This document shows, in pieces, positions 33,342 to 42,239 of a stretch of DNA of 64,000 nucleotides. Each line of letters begins with the position of its first letter. The first letter of the stretch is position 1. Below the pieces are notes generated by a model that was not told the DNA's origin, searched no databases, and saw only the letters and a program-made list of their open reading frames with translations. A program made the translations under genes and the position numbers. Source of the stretch: Dehalococcoidia bacterium (GTDB lineage: Bacteria; Chloroflexota; Dehalococcoidia; SpSt-223); NCBI GenBank assembly GCA_025054935.1, contig JANWZD010000003.1:1-64000 (forward strand), written 5' to 3'.

Positions 33342-34730
33342 TCAAGCCGAGGCGGCTCGATATGCCTCGATCGCCCGCTGACGCGACTCGTCAAGGTCAA
33401 CGATCGGGGCCGGATAGTCGACCCCGATACGGCAGCCTACCTCCGCTTGAAGGGCAGCCGGCATCCGCCACGGCTGATGAATGAAGCGCGTCGGCACATT
33501 CCGAAGCTCAGGCACCCACCGGCGGACATAGAGTCCCTCCGGGTCGAACCGCTCCCCTTGCAGGATCGGGTTGAAGACCCGGAAGTAGGGCGCCGCATCG
33601 GTCCCCACGCCCGCTGTCCATTGCCAGCCGCCATTGTTGCTCGCAAGGTCGCCGTCCACCAGATGCGCCATGAAATGCGCTTCGCCAATCCGCCAATCGA
33701 CGAGCAGCTGCTTGGTCAAAAACGAGGCAACGATCATCCGCGCGCGGTTGTGAAGAAATCCCGTCGCCTCCAGTTCCCGCATCCCCGCGTCAACGACCGG
33801 GAAGCCGGTGCGCCCTGCTTTCCAGGCGGCGATCGCGTCGGGGTCGTTGCGCCAGCGGATCGTTCGGAACCGCGGCTGGAAAGCCTCCCTGCGCACCGTC
33901 GGGAAGTGGAACAGGATGGAGGCGAAAAACTCTCGCCAAATCACCTCGCTCACAAACGTGGGGCTGGCCGCGCCGCGCTCGGCGACTTCAAGGGGAGAGA
34001 GTAATCCCCAGCGCAGGTCTTGGGAGAGCCGCGAGGTCGCCGGGCGTCCCAAATCGTTGCGGTTGGCTGCGTAGCCGGCGAGCCCAACAGCGAGAAACCG
34101 CTCCAGCCGCGCCCGCGCCGCCGGCTCGCCGCCCGGCAGGATGGATGCGGTCGGCGGGGCGATGCCAAGGTCAGCGCAGGAGGGGAGCGTCCCGGGATCA
34201 AGGTCGCGTGGCGTGCGCAGCTGCCCCGGCGGCGGAAGCACTGCCCGCCGCGGCAATGCCTCCCACTGCCGCCGGAACGGCGTGTACACCGTGTAGGGGG
34301 TGCCGTCCGGTTTGCAGACGTCCTCGGGCTCGTGGACCAGCACGCCCGGAAACTCCTGCAGCGGCACCGCCCCAAGCGCCCGCGCTACCGCCCGATCGCG
34401 CCGTCGCCCATAGGGGGCATAATCTCGCGAGATAAAGACGGCGCTGGCGCCGCTCTCGGCAGCGAAGGCGGGCACGACCGTCACGGGGCGTCCGCGCCGG
34501 AAGTGGAGCCGACTGCCGCGGGCGCGCAGCGATTCATCAAGCGCGCGCAGCGACTCTAGCAGGAATGCCACCCGGTTCGGCGACGGCCACCGACCGGTGA
34601 GCAGGGCGTCGTCGAACACAAAGAGCGGGACAACTTCCTCGGCGGCGTCGCACGCCGCGGCCAGCGCGGGCAGGTCGTGCAGACGCAGGTCGCGGCGGAA
34701 CCAGAGCACCGCGCGCGCGATCCGGCTCAT
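33342..34730 (-). CDS. phr: Deoxyribodipyrimidine photolyase
   Basis: 462 residues. The N-terminal antenna-binding Rossmann domain begins with LWFRRDLRLHDLPAL. The C-terminal FAD domain has SRLSQDLRWGLLSP, VWREFF-type VIWREFFASILF, the WKAGRTGFPVVDAGMREL motif, the HNRARMIVASFLTKQLL helix and NNGGWQWTAGVGTDAAPYFRVFNP. This set matches class I CPD photolyases, which split UV-induced pyrimidine dimers with blue light. The ATG overlaps the stop of a 69-codon ORF (ATGA), placing it third in an operon headed by a MarR regulator. Confidence 0.93.
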   Translation of the reverse strand: MSRIARAVLWFRRDLRLHDLPALAAACDAAEEVVPLFVFDDALLTGRWPSPNRVAFLLESLRALDESLRARGSRLHFRRGRPVTVVPAFAAESGASAVFISRDYAPYGRRRDRAVARALGAVPLQEFPGVLVHEPEDVCKPDGTPYTVYTPFRRQWEALPRRAVLPPPGQLRTPRDLDPGTLPSCADLGIAPPTASILPGGEPAARARLERFLAVGLAGYAANRNDLGRPATSRLSQDLRWGLLSPLEVAERGAASPTFVSEVIWREFFASILFHFPTVRREAFQPRFRTIRWRNDPDAIAAWKAGRTGFPVVDAGMRELEATGFLHNRARMIVASFLTKQLLVDWRIGEAHFMAHLVDGDLASNNGGWQWTAGVGTDAAPYFRVFNPILQGERFDPEGLYVRRWVPELRNVPTRFIHQPWRMPAALQAEVGCRIGVDYPAPIVDLDESRQRAIEAYRAASA

Positions 34731-34936
34731 AGCACGCTCACGGCCGGCGCTCCCGGGCGCCGGCCATCGCGCTGCGGCAGACCGGGGCGCGAATAGTCGC
34801 CGGCGTGCGGCCATGCAGCAGTCGGGTATCCCCCCGCATCGTCGGCTGGGATGCTCGCGGTCGCTTCCTGCTTGGCCGGCGCGGCGCGCTGCGGCTCGAG
34901 GAAAGCGCACGCCGCGCCATGATGCTGCCCTATCAC
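34727..34936 (-). CDS. Small protein of unknown function between marR and phr
   Basis: 69 codons starting at a GTG that overlaps the marR stop (GTGA) and ending at a TGA that overlaps the phr ATG (ATGA). Perfect coupling at both ends is hard to get by chance and fills an otherwise unexplained 202-base gap between two operon genes. The product is Ala/Gly/Pro-rich, with no hydrophobic helix and a C-terminal AGDYSRPGLPQRDGR segment. No family recognised. Confidence 0.5.
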   Translation of the reverse strand: MIGQHHGAACAFLEPQRAAPAKQEATASIPADDAGGYPTAAWPHAGDYSRPGLPQRDGRRPGAPAVSVL

Positions 34937-35565
34937 CGGCGGGGCCGGTGACCGTCAGGCTCCGCGACGCTCGCGCCGATGGGGGTGTGTTTCGGACAGT
35001 CAAGCTGCGTTTCGGCGTCGCTGAGCGAGAGACGGAAGTACCGGCAATAGTGGGGGCGCGTCGAAGCGGGCGAGGCATTCGGCTGAAAGAAGACACAGCC
35101 GGGACACGGCTCGCTCAAGAGGAGATAGCCGGCCGCGGCCAGCTCAAGGCTGAGCATCTCGAGCGCCTGTTCGAAGACTGAGCGCTGGTCCGCCGGCAGC
35201 CGGTCGAGGGCGCGCTCGAGGGCTGCTTGGCCGCGCAGCAGGGTCTCGAACGCCTGGCGTCCGCTCTCGGTCAGCTCGAGGAGCGTCACGCGCCGGTCAT
35301 CCGGTTTGGCCCGCCGGCGGACGAGCCCGCGCCGCGCCAAGCCGTCGACGACCCCGACCGCTGTCGCGTGGCTGGCGCCGAGCATGCGGGCGAGCGTGCC
35401 GATCGAAGCGACATCGGGACGCGTGCGCCCGCAGAACAGGATCGTCTGCGCTTGGACGGGGGTGAGGCCAAGCGCCTCTCCCTCGGCAAGCGAAAGACGC
35501 TTGACCGCTGCGACCAGCCGTGTCAGCGAGCGGGCGGCTCGCGACGGAGGGGCGATGTCGACCAT
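34933..35565 (-). CDS. MarR family regulator with C-terminal four-cysteine tail
   Basis: 210 residues. Residues ~1-145 are a standard MarR winged-helix domain (SIGTLARMLGASHATAVGVVDGLARRGLV recognition region, then a KPDDRRVTLLELT wing). Residues ~150-195 add a tail with Cys154, Cys157, Cys174 and Cys190 (PCPGC...HYC...LDCPKH), which looks like a metal or iron-sulphur site and could sense oxidants or light-derived stress. It heads the operon with a 69-codon ORF and photolyase. An imperfect palindrome sits nine bases before its ATG, consistent with autoregulation. Confidence 0.85.
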   Translation of the reverse strand: MVDIAPPSRAARSLTRLVAAVKRLSLAEGEALGLTPVQAQTILFCGRTRPDVASIGTLARMLGASHATAVGVVDGLARRGLVRRRAKPDDRRVTLLELTESGRQAFETLLRGQAALERALDRLPADQRSVFEQALEMLSLELAAAGYLLLSEPCPGCVFFQPNASPASTRPHYCRYFRLSLSDAETQLDCPKHTPIGASVAEPDGHRPRR

Positions 35566-35573
35566 GGGCGTCC

Positions 35574-35591
35574 TTGTGTAGCTCTACTCAA
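35574..35591. promoter_or_regulatory. Palindromic operator upstream of marR-phr
   Basis: TTGTGTAG-CT-CTACTCAA is an 18-base palindrome with one mismatch, the size and TTG...CAA ends common for MarR-family sites. It lies 8 bases upstream of the marR start codon and about 65 bases from the rplS promoter on the other strand. Confidence 0.55.
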
Positions 35592-35651
35592 GGTTCATCT
35601 TACTGAAAGAATAAGGAAGTGTCCAATCAGTCGTCTCAAGACGCAGCAGCA

Positions 35652-35660
35652 TGCTACAAT
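35652..35660 (+). promoter_or_regulatory. Extended -10 promoter for rplS
   Basis: TGCTACAAT (TGn-TACAAT), 83 bases before the rplS ATG. No clear -35. Confidence 0.55.
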
Positions 35661-35700
35661 CCTCGGTCAGGATGATCAGCGCCGGCGCGCGCTGTGCCCT

Positions 35701-35717
35701 GAGGCAAAGACTGCCTC
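35701..35717 (+). promoter_or_regulatory. Hairpin in the rplS leader
   Basis: GAGGCA-AAGAC-TGCCTC is a perfect six-pair hairpin with a five-base loop in the predicted 5' untranslated region, 26 bases before the ATG. It could be an autoregulatory ribosomal-protein leader; this is inference. Confidence 0.35.
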
Positions 35718-35743
35718 CGTCTCACTCCCGTAAGGTTGGAACA

Positions 35744-36175
35744 ATGGATATCCGGAATTTGCTGCAGGTCGAGCCGAAGGAGTTGCCGCAGTTTCGGCCC
35801 GGCGACACCGTTCGGGTCAGTCTTAAGGTCGTCGAGGGGACCCGAGAGCGCATCCAAGTCTTCGAAGGGGTCGTCATTCGTCTGCGTCGCGGCGGGCCCG
35901 GCGATTCAACGTTCACCGTCCGCCGGATCGCCTCCCACAACATCGGCGTCGAGCGGACGTTCCTCCTGCATTCTCCCCGCATCGAGAAGATCGAAGTCGT
36001 CCGTTACGGCCGCGTTCGCCGCGCCAAGCTCTACTACCTGCGCAAGCTTCGCGGGAAGGCCGCCCGCATCAAAGAGCGGCCGCGTCCTCTCGCTGCGGCC
36101 GCCAACGCAAAACAGGCGCCCGCTGCTTCCGCAGATGCGGCGTCGGCCAGCGCGCCTGCCGAAGCGACAGACTAA
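35744..36175 (+). CDS. rplS: Ribosomal protein L19
   Basis: 143 residues. [29 protein letters not shown] and SFTVRRIS-type [18 protein letters not shown], then [24 protein letters not shown], are the conserved L19 core. A ~28-residue alanine-rich tail extends past the usual end. L19 sits at the subunit interface of the ribosome. The start at ATG 35744 follows TAAGGTTGGA. Usual neighbours such as trmD and rimM are absent; priA follows 11 bases later. Confidence 0.96.
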   Translation: MDIRNLLQVEPKELPQFRPGDTVRVSLKVVEGTRERIQVFEGVVIRLRRGGPGDSTFTVRRIASHNIGVERTFLLHSPRIEKIEVVRYGRVRRAKLYYLRKLRGKAARIKERPRPLAAAANAKQAPAASADAASASAPAEATD

Positions 36176-36186
36176 CCCCTTCCCAG

Positions 36187-38361
36187 ATGGCGACGAGGCG
36201 CCCGGCCTACGCGGCTGTCGCCGTCGATGCGCCGCCCGTCTTTCATACCCTGTTCTCCTATCGCATCCCCGACCGCTTGACCGTCGTTCCTGGCCAGGCG
36301 GTTGTCGTGCCCTTCGGTCCTCGGCTCGTCGCCGGCATCGTCGCCGCGCTTGAATGCCAGCCGCCGCTTGCTGAAATCCGCGACCTCGCCGCTGCCATCA
36401 GTGACGGCCCCCTCCTCACTCCTGCGCAAGTCGCCGTCGCCTGCTGGCTCGCGGAGCACTACCGCTGCCCGCCCTTCCTTGCGATGCGCCTCTGGCTGCC
36501 GCCAGACTTCCCCCGGCGCATCGATCCGGTTCTGCGGCTTGCCGTTGCGGAGGCGCCTCTCGACCCGCGCGAGCGGGCGGTGCGCGACGCGGTCGCAGCC
36601 GCTCCCGGCCTGCGCTTCAGCCGCCTCGTCGCTCGGGAGAGCGAAGGCCCGGTCTTGGTCATCGTCGAACGCCTGCTGCAGCGCGGGATCCTCACGCTTG
36701 AAATGCCGTGGCGCCGCCCTGCGGTGCCCGTGCCGTCCCAGCCGCCCGAGGGGGGCGCGCCTCAGCCGGCCTCGCCTCCCTCGCTCACGCCAGCCCAGCA
36801 GCGCGCGTGGCAGCAGCTCGCGCCGATCCTCGCCGCGGGGGGAACGGCTCTCCTCTTCGGCGTGACCGGTGCCGGGAAGACCGAACTGTACCTCCGCGCG
36901 CTCGACGCGGCGATGGCGCGCGGACGGCGGGGGGTTGTCCTCGTGCCGGAGATCGCCCTCACTCCCCAGCTCGCTGCCCGCTTCGAGGCGCGCTTTCCGG
37001 GGCGCGTCGCCGTGATCCACAGTCGGCTCGCCGTCCGCGAGCGTCGCCGGGCGTGGCAGCGCCTCGAGACGGGCGAAGCGGCAATCGTGATCGGGCCGCG
37101 CTCGGCGCTCTTTGCTCCGGTCCCTGACGTGGGGGTGATCATTCTCGACGAAGAGCACGACCCGAGCTTCAAACAGGGAGAGGCGCCGCGTTATCACGCT
37201 CGGGCAGTCGCTCGCCAGCTTGCTGCAGCGACTGGCGCAAGCGTGCTCTTCGGCAGCGCGACGCCCGCAATCGAGAGCTTTTACGCCGCGCAGCGCGGTG
37301 AGGTCGCGCTCGTCGAACTGGGGGAGCGATTTGGCGGCGTTCGGCTTCCCGAGGTGACGGTTGTCGATCTCCGGGCTGAACTGCGGGCGGGCAACCGCGG
37401 GATGTTCAGCCGCCTGCTGCGCGAGCGGCTTGCCGGGGCCCTCGCCCGACGCGAACAGGTGATCTTGTACCTCAATCACCGCGGTGCCGCGAGCGTCGTC
37501 CTTTGCCGCGACTGCGGCTACACCGCGCACTGCTCGCGCTGCGACACCGTGCTGACCTATCACGCCAGCCAGGAGCGACTGCTCTGCCATCTCTGCAACG
37601 CGCGGCGGCGGATCCCCATTGCCTGCCCCGCGTGCGGCAGCCGGCGCATTCGCTATCTCGGCCTGGGCACCGAGCGCGTCGTCGCCGAGGTAGAGGCGCA
37701 GTTTCCGGGCGCCCGTGTCTTGCGGCTCGACAGCGATGTCGGCGGTGCGGCGGAGCACGAGCGGATCCTGCGCGCCTTTGCGGCGGGCGAGGGCGACGTG
37801 CTCGTCGGAACGCAGCTCGTCGCCAAAGGGCTTGATCTCCCGGGCGTCTCGCTCGTTGGGGTCGTCAACGCCGATATCGGGCTCTATCTGCCGGACTTCC
37901 GGGCGCCGGAGCGCGTCTTTCAGCAGCTGACCCAAGCCGTCGGCCGGCCGGGACGGTCCGGAGGCGGCGAGGCGGTCATCCAGACGTACTCACCGGATCA
38001 TTATGTCATCCAAGCGGCGGCCCGCCACGATTATCTCGCCTTCTACGAGCACGAGATCGCTCATCGGCGTCGGCGGCGGTATCCTCCGTTCAGCCAGCTC
38101 GCCCGCCTTCTCTACGCCAACGTCAATGAGGAACGGGCGCGCGCCGCCGCCGCCGCGCTCCGCGCTCGGCTCGAGGCGCACCGCCGCGCCGAGGGGTGCG
38201 AGGTCGATATCCTCGGCCCTGCTCCAGCCTATTTCCGGCGGGTCCGCGGCCGCTATCGCTGGCAGATCGTCCTGCGCGGCGACGACGTGGCGGCATTCCT
38301 GCGCGGCGTTGCTGTCCCGCCCGCTTGGCAGGTCGACGTCGACCCGGAGAGCCTGCTCTAG
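36187..38361 (+). CDS. priA: Primosomal protein N' (replication restart helicase)
   Basis: 724 residues. The N-terminal 3'-DNA-binding domain begins near FSYRIPDRL. Walker A is LFGVTGAGKTE near residue 225, Walker B IILDEEHDPSFKQ near 321. Eight cysteines in four CxxC pairs (CRDC, CSRC, CHLC, CPAC; residues ~440-495) bind two zincs. LVGTQLVAKGLDLPGVSLVGVVNAD and AVGRPGRSG-type QAVGRPGRSGGG complete the helicase core. In most PriA proteins the last motif reads GRAGR; here it is GRPGR. It reloads the replication fork. Probably cotranscribed with rplS. Confidence 0.95.
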   Translation: MATRRPAYAAVAVDAPPVFHTLFSYRIPDRLTVVPGQAVVVPFGPRLVAGIVAALECQPPLAEIRDLAAAISDGPLLTPAQVAVACWLAEHYRCPPFLAMRLWLPPDFPRRIDPVLRLAVAEAPLDPRERAVRDAVAAAPGLRFSRLVARESEGPVLVIVERLLQRGILTLEMPWRRPAVPVPSQPPEGGAPQPASPPSLTPAQQRAWQQLAPILAAGGTALLFGVTGAGKTELYLRALDAAMARGRRGVVLVPEIALTPQLAARFEARFPGRVAVIHSRLAVRERRRAWQRLETGEAAIVIGPRSALFAPVPDVGVIILDEEHDPSFKQGEAPRYHARAVARQLAAATGASVLFGSATPAIESFYAAQRGEVALVELGERFGGVRLPEVTVVDLRAELRAGNRGMFSRLLRERLAGALARREQVILYLNHRGAASVVLCRDCGYTAHCSRCDTVLTYHASQERLLCHLCNARRRIPIACPACGSRRIRYLGLGTERVVAEVEAQFPGARVLRLDSDVGGAAEHERILRAFAAGEGDVLVGTQLVAKGLDLPGVSLVGVVNADIGLYLPDFRAPERVFQQLTQAVGRPGRSGGGEAVIQTYSPDHYVIQAAARHDYLAFYEHEIAHRRRRRYPPFSQLARLLYANVNEERARAAAAALRARLEAHRRAEGCEVDILGPAPAYFRRVRGRYRWQIVLRGDDVAAFLRGVAVPPAWQVDVDPESLL

Positions 38362-38599
38362 CCGGTTGACATGCCGGGTCAGCCGACCCCGCGCCACGAT
38401 CGCTGCGCCGATGATGCTGCCGATGAAACCGGCCGCCGCCCTCATGCCGGGCAGCGAAACGATGACGCCGACCCCTGCCCCGATGCGAGCGAGGATCAGG
38501 CTGCCGAACAGCGCCGCCGGGCGCCTGTCGCTGCCCGTGCGAACGCCCCTGCGGTCAAGCCGACGGCCGCCCCGATGAGGCCGCCAAGTCGAGGAGCAT
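38359..38599 (-). pseudogene. Frameshifted small glycine-rich membrane protein
   Basis: On the minus strand from ATG 38599, three successive frames each encode part of one plausible product: MLLDL in the first, GGLIGAAVGLTAGAFARAA in the second, then LFGSLILARIGAGVGVIV and AAAGFIGSIIGAAIVARGR in the third. Joined, they give an ~80-residue glycine-zipper protein with about three helices. Two single-base shifts are needed. It is either a decayed gene or a place with sequencing errors. Confidence 0.4.
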
Positions 38600-38650
38600 G
38601 ATGCCTGCTCTGCGCGGCGTTGCCTTCGGGAGCGGTGCGCCGCGGAGGCA

Positions 38651-39400
38651 CTAGGGGGTGGAGGCGTACGCCTCCTCCAGCGCGCGGCGGAGCTGCGACA
38701 GTTCAGCGGCGCGGTCGGCTACCTCGTCAAGCGCCTGCTCCATCCGCCCGCCGCGAATTTCCCGCGTCGCGCCGATCATCTGCACCTCAGCGTAGCTCGA
38801 GCCGAGCTGCGCCAGCATCGCTTGGATCTTTTGCTCCGCTTCGGCGACCAAGCGTTCGAGGCGCAGAAGATTGTCGAGATGGGCGCGGTCATGCTCGCTC
38901 AAGCGGCCGGCGCGCTGCTGCGCCCGCAGCCGCGCGAGGTCGCGCTGGATGAGCCTGTCGTGGCGAAACCGTTCGATGCTCACGCCGAGTTCGAGGATGA
39001 GCGCCGCCGGATTGTCGAACTGGGCGGTGATCATCTCGAGACTGGCGCGTAGCTCCGGCCGCGGCGCGGCGGCGACTGCCTGCCGGATCGCCTCGCGATA
39101 CTCTTGGGCGCGCTGGACCGCCTCGCGCAGTTCGCGCGTGCGCAGCCGGCGCAGGTCGAGGACGGGAGCGAGCGCTTCCTCAACCGCCCGTTCGTCGCGG
39201 AAAGTGGCCAGCACCATCGCCGCTGCCCCGATCAGCCCGAACCCCAGCCAGACGCCAAGCAGAACCGGCTGGCTATCGAAAAAGAGGATCGTCGCCGCGA
39301 TCCCGGCGCAGGCGACCAGCACGACAACCGCCGTCTGCCAGCGGCCGAGGGCATAGAGGACAAGAGCGACAGCAGCGCGGCGGGCAGTCTGAGGCGGCAT
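38651..39400 (-). CDS. Two-helix membrane protein with long coiled-coil domain (PspA operon)
   Basis: 249 residues. Two hydrophobic segments (residues ~20-65) are followed by ~170 residues of charged heptad-like helix (RRLRTRELREAVQRAQEYRE, and a C-terminal segment with MEQALDEVADRAAELSQLRRAL). No family recognised; a cytoplasmic coiled coil could contact PspA. The ATG overlaps the stop of the VWA protein gene by one base. Last gene of the four-gene PspA operon. Confidence 0.7.
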   Translation of the reverse strand: MPPQTARRAAVALVLYALGRWQTAVVVLVACAGIAATILFFDSQPVLLGVWLGFGLIGAAAMVLATFRDERAVEEALAPVLDLRRLRTRELREAVQRAQEYREAIRQAVAAAPRPELRASLEMITAQFDNPAALILELGVSIERFRHDRLIQRDLARLRAQQRAGRLSEHDRAHLDNLLRLERLVAEAEQKIQAMLAQLGSSYAEVQMIGATREIRGGRMEQALDEVADRAAELSQLRRALEEAYASTP

Positions 39401-41058
39401 CAGAACGCCTGCGAGAGCGTGCGGTACAGCTTGCGGATCGTCTCGGGGTCGCTCCGGTACGCTTGCCCGTTCGTCGACTCGGCGATGCGGCGGAGGACGT
39501 CGAATTCCGCCTCGCCGCCATAGGCGATGGTGACGACGATGACCGGAGTGCCGGTGCGGCGCATCCGCTCTTGGATCGCCGCGATCAGCCGGCTCGGGTC
39601 GCCCCGCCCGGCAACGAGCTCGCGGCGGCTGGCGTTTTCCTCGCCGTCCGTCATGACAAGAACGACGTTGATCCGGTCGGGCTCGCGCAGTTCGCTGACC
39701 CGCTGGACCCCAAAGTCGATCGCGTCGTAGAGTGCGGTGTTGCCGCCCGGGGTCATCGCCCGGATCGCCCGCTCGAGGTCGCCCCGGTTTTTCTCGAGAG
39801 TGTCGAGCGGAACTTGCTCGCGCGTCGCTGTCGAAAAGGTCGCAAAGCCGACGCGATCGCGCCCATCCTTGATCTGGTCGACGAACGAGAGGAGAGCATC
39901 GCGGGCGCGGGTAATGCGGTCGCCCTGCATGCTGCCTGAGACATCGGCGATCAGATAGATGTTCGCCGGCCGCTTGAGCAGCGCCCAAGAGTCGCGGATG
40001 CGTTCGAGCACCGGCGTGGCGGGCAGGACAAGGGAGGTGAACGGCTGGGCAGGGTCGACCCCGTTCTCGCGCTGAATTGGCGAAGTCCGCTCGTCGAGCG
40101 CAACTCTCAGGTCGGCAGGACGGTAGCCTGCGGCGAGGATCAGCTGCCCGGTCTCGGGACGGCTGAGATAGTCGGTGAAGGCGCGGTAAGCGCGGCGCTG
40201 CTCGGCGGTCAGCCACGGTCCCTCGAGCAGCGCCAGCGGATGGTCCAGCCAGAGACTGCCCTCCGCCGGATAGACGGCGACCAGCTTCTCGCCGCTGGTC
40301 CGCGTGTTGAACAGAATGACGAACTGCTCTTGGACGACAAAGGCGTCGAGGTTCCGCCTCTCGCCCGCCAGCAGCCGGGCGATCAGCTGGTCCTCGGTCT
40401 CCGCGCCGTACTGCTGGACGGTGCGCTGTATCCGGCGGACGAACTCCACCGTCTCAGGGCGCTCGATGTCTCGGAGCGAAAGGCGGGGCGGGTTGCCGGC
40501 GCCGGCATAAAACTCCGCCGTGACCGCAAGCAGCCCGCTCGCCGTCGCGGTCGACGGGTGGCTCCAGCGGAAGTTCGGGTCGCGCAGCGCCCGGTCCAGG
40601 ATCGTCGCCCAGCCGACCGGCCGAGCCGGGTAGTTGAACTCGCGGGCGACCCGCTCCCACATCGCGATGACGATCGGCGAGACGGCGTAGCGCGTCAGCG
40701 AGCTGGCGAGCCCGGGGGCATCCGGATTCTTCGTCTGCCAAGCGCGGTCGATCTGGTCGAGCCAGACTGCCGAGTCCGGGGAGACGGCGGCGAAGCGCCC
40801 GCTCGTCGCAAGCTCGATCAGGTCGTCCGGGTCGAACTTGACCGGCTCGATGCGGTAGGGCGTCCCCGAGCGGTTGAAGCCGTCTGCCAGCTGGCGAAAG
40901 AGGGTCTCTTTCTCCGGGGAGTAGCCGACCCGAAGGACGTTCGCGTCGCTGGCGCGCTGCTCGGGCGACGGCAGAAAGAGAATCGCCGCCATCCCACAGC
41001 AGAACAGGAGCGCGTTGCAGGCGAAGACGGCGATGAGGATCCAGCGGACGCTTCGCAT
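39400..41058 (-). CDS. Solute-binding domain fused to a VWA domain
   Basis: 552 residues. One N-terminal hydrophobic segment (residues ~6-28) acts as signal or anchor. Residues ~40-350 resemble a type 2 periplasmic binding protein (VLRVGYSPEKETLFRQLADGF, SRPETGQLILAAGYRPAD). Residues ~365-552 are a von Willebrand A domain: IYLIADVSGSMQGD carries the DxSxS MIDAS metal site (Asp372), GGNTALYDAI and VMTDGEEN complete it. The protein faces outward and could bind a ligand and a protein partner. It lies three bases after the stop of a separate binding protein gene. Confidence 0.85.
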   Translation of the reverse strand: MRSVRWILIAVFACNALLFCCGMAAILFLPSPEQRASDANVLRVGYSPEKETLFRQLADGFNRSGTPYRIEPVKFDPDDLIELATSGRFAAVSPDSAVWLDQIDRAWQTKNPDAPGLASSLTRYAVSPIVIAMWERVAREFNYPARPVGWATILDRALRDPNFRWSHPSTATASGLLAVTAEFYAGAGNPPRLSLRDIERPETVEFVRRIQRTVQQYGAETEDQLIARLLAGERRNLDAFVVQEQFVILFNTRTSGEKLVAVYPAEGSLWLDHPLALLEGPWLTAEQRRAYRAFTDYLSRPETGQLILAAGYRPADLRVALDERTSPIQRENGVDPAQPFTSLVLPATPVLERIRDSWALLKRPANIYLIADVSGSMQGDRITRARDALLSFVDQIKDGRDRVGFATFSTATREQVPLDTLEKNRGDLERAIRAMTPGGNTALYDAIDFGVQRVSELREPDRINVVLVMTDGEENASRRELVAGRGDPSRLIAAIQERMRRTGTPVIVVTIAYGGEAEFDVLRRIAESTNGQAYRSDPETIRKLYRTLSQAF

Positions 41059-41061
41059 CGT

Positions 41062-42228
41062 CTACTGCTCGTAGGTCCGGACGAACCAGTTCAGCAGCTC
41101 GACCACACCGCTGCGCGACGCCGGCCGCATCCGCGAGGCGCTCGGCACCTGCTCGCGGAAGCCCATCGCGCTCCAGCGGGCGATCAGGCTGCCCTCGACA
41201 TTCATCGGGACGTCCGGGTTGGCGGGCCGCAGCCCGTAGCGGAGAGCGTTCTGCTGCTGCTCCACCGAAAGGAGATAGCGCTTGAAGTCGAGGGCGGCGT
41301 TCTTCTCAGCGGCCGGCGTCTCCGGGCCCATGTAGATCGCGAAGGGGAAGTCAAACCACGTGATCGGGTCGGGATACTGGATGACGAGCGGCTCCTTCCA
41401 GCGGCGCTGCAGGCCCTCCATGTTGGTGAGGAGATACGCTTCGATCACCTGGCCGGCATCGCCGTTCGAGTAGCCGAACAGCAGCATGTTCTCGACCCCG
41501 AAAGGACTGAAGTCGACCACCGAGTCGAGCGTCTCGCGCAGCCACGTCTGGAATTGGGGGTTCTTGAGATCCTCGGTCGAAACGCTCGCCTTGCCGTAAT
41601 AGGCGCCGGCAGCGGCGACCATCGCGGCGAGGCCGGCAGGGTCGCGCTTCGGATGCGGAATGACGAGCTTGAAGCGGCCCCATTCCGGCTGGCCGCCGAG
41701 CGCCGCCCAGTTGCGGCTGAGAGCGGCATCATGGATATCGCGCCAATCGACAGCGCCGTCGGCGCCGTAGCGGGCGTTGAGCACGCGATAGCGCGACTCG
41801 AAGATCGCCCAGACCTGCGGCGACAGCGCTACCGGCTGGTCGCGGTATTCACCACCCGGCAGAAAGACGTCGCGGCCCAGCCGCTCAGCAACGGCGACAT
41901 TCGCTTGGCCGACCCAATCGCGGGTCTCCGCGAGCCACGCTGTCGGCACGCGGTCCCAATCGCCGCGCGACCACCGGTTGAGCGCAGACACGCCGTCCAT
42001 CGGGATCACGTCGATGGTGACCGGCGCGCCCTCGATCGTGGGGCGGGTGGCGTTGTAGCGCCGCGCGGCGTCGCTCACCCACGGCTCTGCAGGCAGTGCG
42101 GTGATGATCCGAACGGTGACCGGGCTCGGCTGCCCGGCGCGATTGGAGATGAAGACGACCGCCATCGCGCCGGCGATCAGCGTCGCGCCGGCAAGGAGCG
42201 CGAGAAGCAGGCGCGTCGGGGCGCGCAT
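41062..42228 (-). CDS. Exported solute-binding protein (PspA operon)
   Basis: 388 residues. A signal anchor spans residues ~6-27 without a lipobox cysteine. The rest looks like a type 2 binding protein: VRIITALPAEPWVSDAARRYN, ADGAVDWRDIH, KRDPAGLAAMVAAAGAYYG, then FDFPFAIYMG and ALDFKRYLLS. No ABC permease or ATPase is near, so an import role is unlikely; a sensor or partner role with the adjacent VWA fusion is more likely. Sequence repeats the N-terminal half of that fusion in layout. Confidence 0.8.
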   Translation of the reverse strand: MRAPTRLLLALLAGATLIAGAMAVVFISNRAGQPSPVTVRIITALPAEPWVSDAARRYNATRPTIEGAPVTIDVIPMDGVSALNRWSRGDWDRVPTAWLAETRDWVGQANVAVAERLGRDVFLPGGEYRDQPVALSPQVWAIFESRYRVLNARYGADGAVDWRDIHDAALSRNWAALGGQPEWGRFKLVIPHPKRDPAGLAAMVAAAGAYYGKASVSTEDLKNPQFQTWLRETLDSVVDFSPFGVENMLLFGYSNGDAGQVIEAYLLTNMEGLQRRWKEPLVIQYPDPITWFDFPFAIYMGPETPAAEKNAALDFKRYLLSVEQQQNALRYGLRPANPDVPMNVEGSLIARWSAMGFREQVPSASRMRPASRSGVVELLNWFVRTYEQ

Positions 42229-42239
42229 GGCGCTCCTTC

